Notes under the pieces: generated by a model
Told to the model about the DNA's origin: nothing
Databases searched by the model: none
What the model saw: only the letters and a program-made list of their open reading frames with translations
From: Lucinisca nassula
Lineage: Eukaryota > Mollusca > Bivalvia > Lucinida > Lucinidae
DNA: 64,000 nucleotides
Assembly (NCBI GenBank): GCA_963580285.1
Contig: OY757026.1
Span: 82,682,651-82,746,650, forward strand
Reading direction: 5' to 3'
Shown: piece by piece, positions 21,291-31,499 of the stretch
Numbering within the stretch: position 1 is the stretch's first letter
How the letters are laid out: each line of letters opens with the position of its first letter
Made by a program: the position numbers and the translations under genes

Positions 21291-22556
21291 ATGTCGTCCT
21301 TTGGAAACAAATTAAACCCTTACAGAAAAATAAGAGAACCACGTGGTATGAGAGGTATCCGCCAAAGTGTAGTGATAACCAATAATCCATCTACTATTGA
21401 CCAAAATCAACAGTTATTAGTGAGATTTCCTAATCTAAGTAGTAATGATGTTATTTTTCCCGGAACAGTCAGATTAGCATTTGAAATTGAACTAAACTCT
21501 AAAGATGCAAATGCAACTATATTCCCAAACATAGGAAGAGCAATAATTAAGAAAACAACAATAAGAATAAGTGGAAATGAAGTTATGTCCATTGATGATA
21601 GTGACATCTATCATTGTTATATTGATTTATGGAAGACTCCTACAGAACGCGTAAATATGGCATACCAAGGCATTGGCAAACCAAACATGTTGAAACTTAG
21701 AGTGGGGGCAAAAAATGCAACAGCGGATAAAGAAGATCAAGCCATCGCAAAAGCATATGGAAACAGGTTTTGCATCCCACTTGATTTTGAATTATTGGAA
21801 ACCCATACGCCATTTTATCAAGCAGGCCTCGGGGATAGATTAGAATATGAACTTACATTCAATGATTACATGAAAGTTATTAATTCAGCAGATGCAACTT
21901 CAACTTATACAATCAAAAATATTTGTTTGGAATTTGATATGGTTTCTAATACTGAATTAGCAAGAGAAATAAGTCAGCAAGTCAGTAACAAAATGGTTAT
22001 TTTATACGATAGAATACTTAGGCAAAGAAAAATAACGAAGAATAAATCTGATACACTATGGAATATCAATCTAAATGTTCCTGCAAGAAGCATGAAAGGA
22101 ATTCTCATGCTATTCGAAGATCCTGAAAGGACCAGCACAGAAGAATATTATAATCCAGAAATTACAAAAGTGGAAATGACTATAGAAGGGATTCCGAATC
22201 AACTATATAGTCAAGGAATGAAATCGTACCAACAGTGGGACGAAATAAATAAATTCTTTGCCCTAAATTCAAAAAGAAACAAAGAAACAAATATGGTCAT
22301 TAAAGATACAAATTTTACTGATACAACGCTAGAAAAATATCTAACGATTAATTACGCTTTATGGTTAGATTTACGTTCAACGGACGATAATAATCTTCAC
22401 GGTTCTGGGAGAAGAATAGAAAATGCCTCAGAAGGTATAACAATACAAATAACGAAAGAAGCAGGAGGAAATGAACCAATAAATGTTTATCTGTTTGTAA
22501 TACAGGATGCACAAATCAATTTTGAAGATGGAAGATTTAAAGAAGCTCATTATTAA
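21291..22556 (+). CDS. Putative major capsid protein (copy B, intact)
   Basis: An uninterrupted 421-residue ORF, nearly identical to copy C. It is the longest intact conserved gene, lies directly upstream of the packaging ATPase (10 bp), and has no signal or membrane segment. Recognisable blocks are a basic N-terminus (NPYRKIREPRG), FYQAGLGDRLEYELTFND in the middle, and a strand-rich C-terminal half with WDEINKFFA and ENASEGITIQITK. In Polintons this position is occupied by the double jelly-roll capsid protein; the fold here is inferred, not seen. It would form the hexons of a virion. Confidence 0.75.
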   Translation: MSSFGNKLNPYRKIREPRGMRGIRQSVVITNNPSTIDQNQQLLVRFPNLSSNDVIFPGTVRLAFEIELNSKDANATIFPNIGRAIIKKTTIRISGNEVMSIDDSDIYHCYIDLWKTPTERVNMAYQGIGKPNMLKLRVGAKNATADKEDQAIAKAYGNRFCIPLDFELLETHTPFYQAGLGDRLEYELTFNDYMKVINSADATSTYTIKNICLEFDMVSNTELAREISQQVSNKMVILYDRILRQRKITKNKSDTLWNINLNVPARSMKGILMLFEDPERTSTEEYYNPEITKVEMTIEGIPNQLYSQGMKSYQQWDEINKFFALNSKRNKETNMVIKDTNFTDTTLEKYLTINYALWLDLRSTDDNNLHGSGRRIENASEGITIQITKEAGGNEPINVYLFVIQDAQINFEDGRFKEAHY

Positions 22557-22565
22557 ACAATAGAA

Positions 22566-23185
22566 ATGGAATTACCTAAATATCCACACAGTGCAATTAT
22601 TTGTGGTCAAACTGGCTGCGGTAAGACTGAATTTGTTTTAGACTTACTTGAAGGTGTATATAGAGATGTATTTAGTCATATTGTTATACTTTGCCCGACC
22701 CTTCAATGGAACAAGGCATACAAAAACAGAAGTTGGATTGGCGATGTTAAAAAACCAAAAACAAAAAATATTATAATCGTAAATCCTATAACATCAGATG
22801 GAACAGAAAAGCTTCAAGAACTATTACGGTCGTTTTTTTAAAGAATATGCTGGGAAATCAACATTATATATCATTGATGATTGTAGTTCAACAAAGGAAA
22901 TAAAAAAGAAACAAGATATGCTGTCACAGTTAGCCTTTTCAGGAGACACGCCGAACAATCGGTATGGGTTATATTTCAGTTTTGAAAGATTTAAGAGAAC
23001 AAACAAAATGGTTATGTATGTTCTACACAAAAGATAGAGATAGTTTTGAAAATTGTTTGAGAGAGAATGATGTTATTCCTACATTGGAAGAACGTCAAAG
23101 AATAAAGGAAGAATTAAAGAAAAAGAAACATGGTAAATTAATTTTGAAAACCGACCAACCTACTGATTATTGGGTGGTTGATTAA
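22566..23185 (+). pseudogene. A32/FtsK-like packaging ATPase (copy B, frameshifted)
   Basis: Starts MELPKYPHSAIICGQTGCGKT with Walker A complete; Walker B LYIIDDC is in the next frame after a run of T near 22835. A ~13-bp deletion near 22968 removes part of the ISQRYN block, shifting the frame again. The C-terminus ends in DYWVVD at a TAA that begins the repeat array. Confidence 0.88.
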
Positions 23186-23240
23186 GTAATGCTTTAGTAA
23201 TGCTTAAGTAATGCTTTAGTAATGCTTAAGCAATGCTTAA
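23182..23240. repeat. GCATTACTTAA-type repeat array (copy B)
   Basis: About five inverse-oriented units (TTAAGTAATGC and TTTAGTAATGC) start inside the ATPase stop codon and reach the start of the 202-residue gene. Confidence 0.8.
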
Positions 23241-23841
23241 AAAAATAAGCAATAAAAAAGCAATGCTATTGGAAATACTAACAATTACAACAAATACTGC
23301 AGTCTTATCAATAGTAGGATATATAATATTTAAATATTTTAAAATTAAAAATAAATTATATAAAATGAACGCCGAAGAATTGTTGCAAGATGTTGAGTTA
23401 CCAGAACAAAGAGATGACCATGAAGACAAAAAACGTGAAAGACTTTCAGCCATTGTTGCTGGTGGAGGAAGTAAACAATATCTTGGTAAAGACTTACAAA
23501 TGTCAGACATTGATACAATGACATCAGAAGAAATCAACAAACTATACTGCAGATATGAAGCAAGACTAGGAGCGAGTATGACTAAGACATTGGGTAATTC
23601 TTTTATTAACTTATATGTTATGGGTGTGTCAAAATATTTTAATGTTGTTAATCCACCTAAATTAATACAAGACTTGGAGGAAGACCCTTTTATCAATCAC
23701 GCTTTGACTAGCACATGTTGTGAATTATATTATAGATATGGAATGTATCTTGCTCCTATTACTGCAATGTTAACAACATCGAGACATATTAATTTTACTG
23801 ATAAAAAAGGTGAAAATATTAACTTAAAGAAAGATGAGTGA
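23233..23841 (+). CDS. 202-residue membrane-anchored protein, unknown function (copy B, intact)
   Basis: An N-terminal anchor (about residues 15-38, TTNTAVLSIVGYIIFKYF) precedes a ~150-residue soluble part with conserved blocks SDIDTMTSEEINKLYCRYEAR and TSTCCELYYRYGMY. A later ATG (23365) would give a protein without the anchor; I kept the first because A, B and C all retain the hydrophobic region. The gene follows the ATPase and overlaps the next gene by 8 bp. I do not recognise the family. Confidence 0.75.
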   Translation: MLKKISNKKAMLLEILTITTNTAVLSIVGYIIFKYFKIKNKLYKMNAEELLQDVELPEQRDDHEDKKRERLSAIVAGGGSKQYLGKDLQMSDIDTMTSEEINKLYCRYEARLGASMTKTLGNSFINLYVMGVSKYFNVVNPPKLIQDLEEDPFINHALTSTCCELYYRYGMYLAPITAMLTTSRHINFTDKKGENINLKKDE

Positions 23842-24157
23842 AGAAAAAACGAAAAACCCAAAACGAGTAGCTGCTGGTAAAAAAGGTGCGGAAGCAAAAA
23901 AAATGAAAGCTGAATTAAAAAGAAAAGAAACGGAAGCAATGAAAAAAGAGAACATACAATTAAAATCTATAACAAAAGATGACGATGAAGTTAAAGAAGT
24001 TCAACGTGAAAATATATACAAAAATTACATACCATTATGTATATCAATTGTAGTTGTTGGATTGGGATTATATATTTATAATAAGAAACAAGTTACACCT
24101 GCACCTATTCCAGCACCAAAGGAAAAGAAAGAAATAGATCCATTTGAGTTTAAGTAA
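23834..24157 (+). CDS. 107-residue Lys-rich single-pass membrane protein (copy B, intact)
   Basis: The first ~55 residues are very rich in Lys, Ala and Glu and probably helical. A membrane segment follows at about 65-83 (IPLCISIVVVGLGLYIY), then a short Pro-rich tail ending KEIDPFEFK. The basic part could bind DNA while anchored in a membrane, which is an inference. The start overlaps the preceding gene. Confidence 0.75.
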   Translation: MSEEKTKNPKRVAAGKKGAEAKKMKAELKRKETEAMKKENIQLKSITKDDDEVKEVQRENIYKNYIPLCISIVVVGLGLYIYNKKQVTPAPIPAPKEKKEIDPFEFK

Positions 24158-24177
24158 TCAAAAAATTCTTATAAAAA

Positions 24178-24414
24178 ATGGCAACACAAATTGATGGAAA
24201 ACAAATAGTAAACATGTTATATCATGCCGGAGTGGAAACACTATTAACGGTTGGATATGCAGAATTAGGAAGAAAACTATTGACAAGACAACCACCAAAA
24301 GTAGAGTTTAATATGGCGGATATTGGTATGTTATCTATTGATATATTACTCGCAATGGCAACAAGAGATATGTTAGTTAAGCAAGGAATTATTCCAGCTG
24401 ATATTATGAAGTAA
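24178..24414 (+). CDS. 78-residue small protein, unknown function (copy B, intact)
   Basis: Amphipathic, with mildly hydrophobic stretches (LLTVGYAELGRKLL, IGMLSIDILLAMATRD). A TATAAAAAATG-like sequence lies directly at the start codon. No family recognised. It sits between the 107- and 139-residue membrane proteins in every copy. Confidence 0.72.
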   Translation: MATQIDGKQIVNMLYHAGVETLLTVGYAELGRKLLTRQPPKVEFNMADIGMLSIDILLAMATRDMLVKQGIIPADIMK

Positions 24415-24417
24415 AAA

Positions 24418-24835
24418 ATGGCGAGTGCAGTGGTGATGATGCTTGGTGGAGCAGTAGTAAATGCCTTTGCTTTTTCGGGTAGTAATTATTTGTTTTCACA
24501 TATTGGAAAAGATGCAGATAAAGAGAGAAAGACATGATAAGGCAATGGAACAATTAGAAGCAGCACAAGTAAAATGGAGTAGAGAAAGAACACAAAGATT
24601 ATATTTTCTAAATAAACAATTACAAAAAGAACACCATGCAGAACAAACATACGAAGATGTTGACCAAGCAATGAAACAATATTATTATATTACAGGTAAA
24701 GATTTACAGGCATTACCTCCGAGGCCTACATTAAGTGATTTTTATGTCCCATCAGAAGACCAGAAAAATATGGAGATTGCATTTGTTGTTGGTGGAATGG
24801 CATTAACTGGATTTGTTGCATGGACATTAAATTAA
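24418..24835 (+). pseudogene. 139-residue two-anchor coiled-coil protein (copy B, 2-bp deletion)
   Basis: Compared with the intact copy C gene, two bases are missing in the GAGAGA run near 24530, so the product stops after DKERKT. The rest (coiled coil, PSEDQK block, C-terminal hydrophobic segment) is preserved in the shifted frame. It begins 3 bp after the stop of the 78-residue gene. Confidence 0.82.
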
Positions 24836-24855
24836 ATAAAATATAAATATGTTCT

Positions 24856-25134
24856 TTATTGAGGAGCAGGTTCATCATACACATATTCCCAAACTTTATC
24901 TGGTCTAATAAAAGCATCCCATCCTGCAGGAAACTTTGATAATTTTCTACCCTCAAATTTATCCATTATTAATTGTTGCGCATCCGTTAAATAACATTTA
25001 CCAGTATCTTTTAACATTTTCTTTTGGATAAAAGATAATAGTATTCTTCCTAATACAACTTTGGCATCAGGGTCCTCTGCATCGTAAGGACTAATAGGTT
25101 TTTTATCTCCATAAAGATGCGTTTTTCTCTTCAT
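24856..25134 (-). CDS. 92-residue conserved protein next to the polymerase (copy B, intact)
   Basis: An intact small ORF, MKRKTHLYGDKKPISPYD at the start and EYVYDEPAPQ at the end, charged and soluble. It lies 17 bp downstream of the polymerase and is probably co-transcribed with it. Present in A and B, absent in C, so it tracks the polymerase type. Function unknown. Confidence 0.72.
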   Translation of the reverse strand: MKRKTHLYGDKKPISPYDAEDPDAKVVLGRILLSFIQKKMLKDTGKCYLTDAQQLIMDKFEGRKLSKFPAGWDAFIRPDKVWEYVYDEPAPQ

Positions 25135-25151
25135 TTTTTATATATACATTT

Positions 25152-28100
25152 TTAGTAACCATAAGGAAAACTTCTAATTACATTTTTACATTTTTCATTA
25201 TGTATCGTTCTTTTATCAAAATTATAATCATACATTTTAACTCGTTCTACAGTTTTTAAATTTCTATCTTTCTTATTTGTGGTAATTTGATTATATGTGA
25301 TTGTTTCATGTGATTCATTTTCATCAGTAATTAATTTTACTTTTTTATCCATTGTAATCTTTTCTTCTACTTCTGCATTTAATCTAAAACCTTTACAACA
25401 ACTAACTATTTTACCTGTATCTAATTTCATAGAATAATCTTTTGGCCCTGATGATGCAAATTGCGTTATATGATTAGCATTATGTTTTGAAACAATTTCA
25501 TCTGTTAAATCACCTAGTTTATTACCAAACATAGATTCTATCTTTTTACATGCTTTTGAGGAATCATCTTGATAAATACAGGAATCAGTATCAAAATATA
25601 GTACTTTTTCCTGTAAAATGTCTAATAATTCATATAATTTTAATCTGGCATGAGCTGTTGTAAATAAAGCTATATAAACATTTACACTTGGATTAGGTTT
25701 AGTATATTCTTTTTTATTCTGATATTCTGTTAATACTGTATCATTATCTAATATCATAATATTTATATCTTTATATTTCTCATTAAAAATCATATTTGTT
25801 AATTGATCTGAATTATAACAATATTCCTTTTTTGTAAAAATATCTTTCATTCCAAAGTGACCCCATAAAGAGTTCAAACATATTTTGGCTATAAATCTTA
25901 AACCAGCATTATGCTTTACTTTATCAATATCTAAATCATATGATGCATTATCTATAAGATATTGTATTTTTGTTTCACAATTATTATCATTTTTACATGA
26001 TAAATCGCATAAACCATCTTTGTTCTCTATTTGATTAGGGCATTCACGAATGTTTTTACATTTATGATTGCATACACATTTCAATTTATAATTACATTCA
26101 CAGCCTGATGCTTCTTGTTTATACTTCATAAACTTTGTAACATATTTTTCGAATATAGTTTTAGAAGTTTTTTCAAAATGTTCTAACTCGTATATTTTTA
26201 ATAGTTTATATCCTTTTTCTATTGCTTTATTTATTTCAATAGTTGACCAAGTTCCTATAATAGCTCTTTCTTCATCTGAATGTTTACATTTTTCATTTCT
26301 AATATTTTTACATTCTTTACAATGTTTTATAGCATGTACTTTATCATGTGATGAATCAAACTTTTCTGTTATATGATCACATTTAATTTCTAATCTAGAC
26401 ATACAAGTTTTGCATAACCCAAATATTAATTTATGAGAATTATTGCATGTTTGCTGTGTATAGGGTAAAACAGGATGATATAACTCTCTTGGGGGTAATA
26501 TCTTACATTTTATTATTCCAAAGTATTTACTTATTAAATACTTTTCAATGGACACATCAATATAAGTAACTGGATGACCTATTGGGTATTCACAATTTTT
26601 ATTAACCCACGGATATAATGAACAAAAATCTACATATCTTGCTTTTAAATTAGGAAGATTATTATATAATTGTATAGTTTCAGTTCTACCACCGTAAAAT
26701 GCATCTCTTTTATTAATAGGTTTTTATTCTATGTCTACCTCTGGATATTTATTTTTATCAAATTCGCATTTCCAAATTGTATGAATTTTAACTTTTTCTT
26801 CTGAGAAAGTATCTTTTATAATTTGTAGTCTATTCATTGTATTATAGTATAATTCTTTCATTGTTTTCTTGGATCCCATTTTACAAATTACATTCGGTGA
26901 ATAACATTTTGTGCATCCATGAAAATAACAACCAAAGAATTCATATATATGATGAATTTTATTTTCTCTATCATAATAATAACCATCAAATTTATATTTT
27001 TTGAATCTTTTTTCTTTACCTCTTTTAGCATGTTGAATAACTATTTGGTCTTTCTTAGCTAAATATTCTAACCATTGAATAGCTTTATTAGAATGAATAT
27101 CTTGAAAAGTAGAACTTAAATGAATACCCAATGTGTTTTCTTCTAGCATTAATGTTTTAAATATTCTAGTACAACACTGAGCAATAGTTATAGACTGAAA
27201 AGGGTCAATACAATTATTTGTTATTTTTAAAAATAGATCTTTATATATATTACAGCCTTTAGTTAAAATCAAACCATGTAATAAACAATAATAAAATATT
27301 TCTTTACAGAATTTAAATTCTTTATCTTTAACATTATTATACCATTTATCAAATAATTCTTTATTTTTAATTGCCATAGTATTATATCCATAATATTTTT
27401 TTGTAGGATAAACACCTTTATAGTTTTGATTGTCTGTTGTATTAAAATAATGAGGAAAGTAACCTTTGTTGCCATTAAAATCAAATGTTTTGGGAAAAGC
27501 AGCTAATCCGCATAACGTAAAATTAATAGAATCTATAAATCTTAAATTTATTCCTTTAACATTAATTGTTGTTATTTTTAATCCTGAACAAATAAAATTA
27601 TGATCTATTTTATTTTTTACTAGATATGCTAAAATAGGCTGCATGTCGTAACCTTTTCCATAATGAGAAATAAATGTATAGTTTTTAAAATTATCTCTTA
27701 TAAAATATTTACAAAAATTATTAGCAACATCTTTAGATTCATATTCTATTTTTTTATTATACTAAAACTATCATCTATATCCAATTTTGATAAGTCTATA
27801 TCATTAATATTAAAATCACATTTAAATATTTTTATGTAGTTTTTTCTAAAACAGTAAATATATTCTAAATCATAAGCTATGCAAAAGTTCATAATATGAA
27901 TACCTGTTTCTTGATTAGCTTCAAAATCAAAATAAATATATTTATTATCTTTTACATCTTTAGGCTTTAATGGTTTCATATAACATAAATGTTCAGTACC
28001 TTTCATATATTTTTCATAACATATAGAACAAGTGATTTCATCACATATATGTTTGTCAGGTTTTTGATATTTTATAGAAAAAGTTTTATTACATTTTTCA

Positions 28101-29011
28101 CATGCCCATTGTTCTAACTTTGATTGTAATTTACCATCTTTACACGTGTGTTGATTACTATATCCTATTAAACATGTTTTACAATATCTGCGTTTAGCTA
28201 AAAATCCTGTTACATTAGTAATTACATTAAAATGATCATCATGATAATATAAATATAATTGATTATCAAATTTTTCATTACCGCTATATAAAATATTTTC
28301 AATATTATTCGATGTAAAAACAATTATTCTAACATTAAGATAATTTTCAAAAATCTTTAAATCATCTAAATCATTTCCTTCTTCTTTTATCTCTACTTTT
28401 GATTTTTTGTGTAAATTTAATGCTAATCTTTTTTGTAATGGTCTTCCTTCTTTAATATGTTTTAATTGAGAATCTGTAAAATCTATTAATAAGTTATTAG
28501 AAGCTGAAGCAGTAACAATTGCTCTTGCTTAGCAAATTGTATCATTATTTTTTATTTGTATAATACTTCTTTTATTTATTTCATTTAATATTTTTAAAGC
28601 ATCTTTACCTTTACCTTTTTTATTAGGTATAATAGAAACTTCAAAAATAACTTCTTCTAAATTCATTTCTTCAGCACTGTTTAATAATCTTTCCATTCTA
28701 ATAAAAAAGAATTCTTTAACATCATCATATGTTCTTATAGGCCATTTATCATGTTTCGTACGAATAATTTCATGTATAGGAACTATTTTAATTCTCCCAT
28801 TTGGAAAGTCTTTAATAGAATTATCAATCATATTACTAAATGCATTCATGAACACTTCTTTTTGTGGATCTAGTATTTTTATCTTATACTTAAAGACATT
28901 AATAGTTGTATTATGTTTATATTTTTTTATTAAGATAACATAATATTTTTTTTCGGATAAGGTACTAGTAGCACCTTTACCTGATGTACTGCGAGATTTT
29001 TTACCATCCAT
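25152..29011 (-). pseudogene. Protein-primed-type DNA polymerase B, adintovirus-like (copy B, three lesions)
   Basis: About 1286 codons in one frame series, broken by TAA at 28529-28531, a one-base deletion in an A-run near 27755 and TAA at 26724-26726. Order: N-terminal domain (residues 1-160, seen from 29011), zinc-binding cysteines (CKTC, CEKC, CSIC), exonuclease I (YFDFEAN), exonuclease II (SHYGKGYD), exonuclease III (YYCLLHGLIL, where the usual Asp is His), motif A (DFCSLYPW), motif B (NSLWGHFGM) and motif C (YFDTDS, intact). It would replicate the element from terminal-protein primers. Divergent from the integrase by 32 bp. Confidence 0.88.
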
Positions 29012-29043
29012 TTTTTAAAGAAACAATTTTGATTATATTAAAA
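29012..29043. promoter_or_regulatory. 32-bp divergent start region, polymerase/integrase (copy B)
   Basis: AT-rich spacer between the polymerase ATG (minus) and the integrase ATG (plus); A-runs abut both start codons. Confidence 0.45.
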
Positions 29044-30001
29044 ATGGAGCATCCAAAAATTTATTGTTTACGTTGTAAAAAGCATACTGAAAATGATTCA
29101 GTGAAACAAGTTACAACAACTAATAATAGACAAATGTTAAAAGGTAAATGTTCTGAGTGTGGATCTAACAAAAATAGATTTATATCCGATAGAGAAAAAA
29201 TAACAAATAAATTAGCAGATGAATTACATCATAGAGTTATAAAATCTTTTCCTAAAAGACGTGTTTATGTTGATTCAATAGACCAAACATGGGCAGTTGA
29301 TTTGGCAAATATGCAGCAATATTCAAAACAAAATAAACACTATAAATATTTATTAGCAGTTATAGATAGTTTTAGTAAATATGGTTGGTTAATTCCATTA
29401 AAAAATAAAACAGGAGTAACAGTAAGTGAGGCGTTTAAAACATTATTTAATGAAAGAAAACCGATGTTCATCTGGTCAGATAAAGGTTCTGAATTTTATA
29501 ATCGACAAGTAAAAGAATTGTTTAAAGATAATAACATAGAATTATATTCAACTGAAAATGAAGAAAAATCTAGTGTAGTAGAACGTTGGATAGGCACTAT
29601 GAAACAACATATGTATAAATATTTTACTGCAAATGAAACTACTAAATATTATGATATATTAGATGAATCAATTGAAAATTATAATAATACAGTACATTCT
29701 TCTATCAAAATGACACCTGTTGAAGCAAGTAAAGTAGAAAATGAATTAACAGTGTATAAAATTTATATCCAGAAAATGATGAGAAAATTAAAAAACCTAA
29801 ATTCAAAGTTGGGGATAGAGTAAGAATAGCAAAAAAGAAAGGTAAATTTGAAAAGGGTTATACAACTCGTTGGACAAGAGAAATATTTATAATTGAAGAA
29901 GTTTTAAATACAAATCCCGTTACTTATAAAATAAATGATTTAAAAGGCGAAGAAATCAAAGGTAGTTTCTACGAACAAGAATTACAGATTACTGAGTTTT
30001 A
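29044..30001 (+). pseudogene. Retrovirus-like DDE integrase (copy B, frameshifted)
   Basis: Integrates the element and makes the 6-bp duplication. N-terminal zinc-binding CxxC pairs (residues 8-11 and 36-39), then the catalytic core with Asp in AVDLANMQ, Asp in IWSDKGSEF and Glu in VVERWIGTMK, about 33 residues apart for the last two. A one-base shift near 29757 separates the core from the C-terminal SH3/chromo-like part (FKVGDRVRI, GYTTRWTREIF, SFYEQELQ). The 3' end of the gene lies in the terminal repeat. Confidence 0.9.
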
Positions 30002-30197
30002 AGTATTTTCGAGGTGTGTTTTTTTCATCACTCTAGTAGGGGGGTACTTGGAGTATGAAGAAAATTTTTTTTTTTTTTTTTTTTTTTTGGGGGGGGGGGG
30101 GGGGGTCTGGAGCAGCTATTTTTTAAGGTGGTCTGGAAGAAGCTAAAAAAAAATTTTATTTGGGGGGGGGGGGGGTTATACCCGGTCCATATTGTGT
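29876..30197. repeat. Terminal inverted repeat, right (copy B)
   Basis: Inverted match to 15017-15334, with long T and G homopolymer runs. It includes the last ~40 codons of the integrase. Confidence 0.92.
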
Positions 30198-30203
30198 GGC
30201 GTA
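30198..30203. repeat. 6-bp target duplication of copy B, right (GGCGTA)
   Basis: Exact partner of 15011-15016. Confidence 0.95.
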
Positions 30204-30604
30204 GATTACATACAAAATCACAAAAACATTATGAGATTAAAACTATTGCTGATAGTAAACTAAAATAGTATAAAAGACTTGATTTCTAAGGCTTTGACAG
30301 ATGGGCAGATATCTGAAAATGAATTTAAATTGATTTTAGATGAATTAGATAAATATAATAAACTGAAAGATTGCATACATTCAAAACAAACAGGATTAAG
30401 TGAAACAGAAAGAAAAAAAACTTATTGAGGAAGGCAAGGCCCAGGCTTTAGCCGAGGTAAAGAAAAATTTTCCTTATCTTTGGGGCCACTGAGCCCATCC
30501 AAACAATATGTGCTGCTCCACATCATGGTCTAACTATAAAAAATAGGAAATGCTTGATTTTATGTAATAAAGTTATAATAATTAATGAACCGCCTCCTAG
30601 TTAT
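30198..30604 (+). pseudogene. PTAP/YPDL membrane protein, 3' part (copy A)
   Basis: Resumes the gene cut at 15016: KHYEIKTIADSKL and onwards in matching order. Small indels occur near 30265 and 30415, and about 70 bp of foreign sequence interrupts it at roughly 30468-30537. The C-terminal motif is PPPSY, so a PPxY pattern survives. This is the last recognisable gene of copy A. Confidence 0.85.
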
Positions 30605-30710
30605 TGAGTTTAAACCAGAAATAGAAAGTTATTTAAAAAGAAAAGAAGATAATATAAAAGAATTAGAAGATCAGTTAAGGGAAGGTTTTATTATAATTAA
30701 AAAGTTTGTA
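30605..30710. other. AT-rich remainder after copy A's last gene
   Basis: Expected to lead to copy A's right terminus, but no terminal repeat or integrase end is visible. A short Lys/Glu-rich reading frame (PEIESYLKRKEDNIKELEDQ) crosses it and is not assignable. Confidence 0.35.
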
Positions 30711-30791
30711 AATATGTCCTATAAAAGGGTTATCCTTTGGAAGCAAGGAATACACCACAGAAGAGAAAAATATGGAGTGTACATGTTTTCT

Positions 30792-30837
30792 GGGCCAGAC
30801 TAGCTAGTTTCGGCCAATTAGGCCTCATCAGTGACCC
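30792..30837 (-). ncRNA. Hammerhead ribozyme 1, type I, short stem III
   Basis: Read on the minus strand: stem I GGGTCA pairs with TGGCCC (one G-U), the core CTGATGA is followed by stem II GGCC-TAATT-GGCC, then GAAA and a short stem III ACT/AGT closing before the cleavage triplet GTC. Every conserved core position is present. Predicted cleavage lies between 30797 and 30798. Confidence 0.88.
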
Positions 30838-31052
30838 TCATATATTTTCAAAATTCCACAATGGAATCAATGATCCAAAAAGACAAGAAAATATAATCTA
30901 CACTATGATTTAGGGCAGGGAGACGTTTTACCGCCGCCACACATTCCAACACACCAGCTGTAGTGAAGTTAAATATGTTCTATAAAAGGGTTATCCTTTG
31001 GAAGCAAGGAATACACCACAGAAGTGAAAAATATGGAGTGTACATGTTTTCT

Positions 31053-31098
31053 GGGCCAGACTAGCTAGTTTCGGCCAATAAGGCCTCATCAGTGACCC
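31053..31098 (-). ncRNA. Hammerhead ribozyme 2, type I, short stem III
   Basis: Same core and stems as the first, with one change in the stem II loop (TTATT instead of TAATT). A loop-only change leaves the fold intact. Predicted cleavage lies between 31058 and 31059. Confidence 0.88.
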
Positions 31099-31170
31099 TC
31101 ATATATTTTCAAAAATCCACAATGGAATCAATGATCCCAAAGGACAAGAAAATATAATCTACACTATGAT

Positions 31171-31362
31171 GTCAGATTTATCTGAATTATTAACGAACGA
31201 TAGGGCAGCTATTATGAAAACAGATATAATGAATCCAGCTAAACAAAAAAATTACTTGATCGTATCGATGTTTGAATTTCTGACATCGATAAAAAACAAC
31301 TTAATTCAGATGTGCTTGATAACATGATAACAATGCGAGCGACCGTAAACATTTTCAAATAA
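31171..31362. other. AT-rich unassigned stretch
   Basis: A short frame reads MSDLSELLTNDRAAIMKTD and has no known relative to me. It might be the continuation of the short frame before the retrozyme, which would make it host or Polinton sequence split by that insertion. No signal decides this. Confidence 0.3.
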
Positions 31363-31499
31363 GTATATCTATAATACCCCATGGCCAACCTTGATCAAAT
31401 TTCATGTGAAGCATCATCAGGTACATAAGATTTTTTGGCTGATCAGATTGGAATTCCGGTTGTCATGGCAACATATATTTCCCTTAGACTTATAATGGG

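Larger units (their letters stand above)
15017..30197. mobile_element. Polinton/Maverick-like element, copy B (complete, nested in copy A)
   Basis: About 15.2 kb, bounded by inverted repeats that begin ACACAATATGGACC and by a 6-bp duplication. It carries the full gene set in the order PTAP protein, three fibres, minor capsid, 412-type protein, coiled-coil protein, major capsid, ATPase, five small genes, polymerase and integrase. Eight ORFs are intact (PTAP, fibre 1, minor capsid, major capsid and the 202-, 107-, 78- and 92-residue genes). Integrase, polymerase, ATPase and some others carry a few lesions. It is younger than copy A. Confidence 0.93.
30711..31170 (-). mobile_element. Retrozyme-like tandem repeat (261-bp unit, ~1.8 copies)
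   Basis: Two near-identical units start at 30711 and 30972; the second is cut at 31170. Each carries a complete hammerhead ribozyme on the minus strand, 261 bp apart, so a transcript would be cut into a 261-nt RNA. Tandem repeats with type I hammerheads and no coding capacity are the definition of retrozymes, known from plants and many invertebrates. Mobilisation by Penelope-like reverse transcriptases has been proposed for this type. Confidence 0.85.

Noticed and set aside
30585..30803. 72-residue ORF as a gene
   Set aside because: It runs from the end of the copy A gene into the retrozyme; the second half is repeat sequence.
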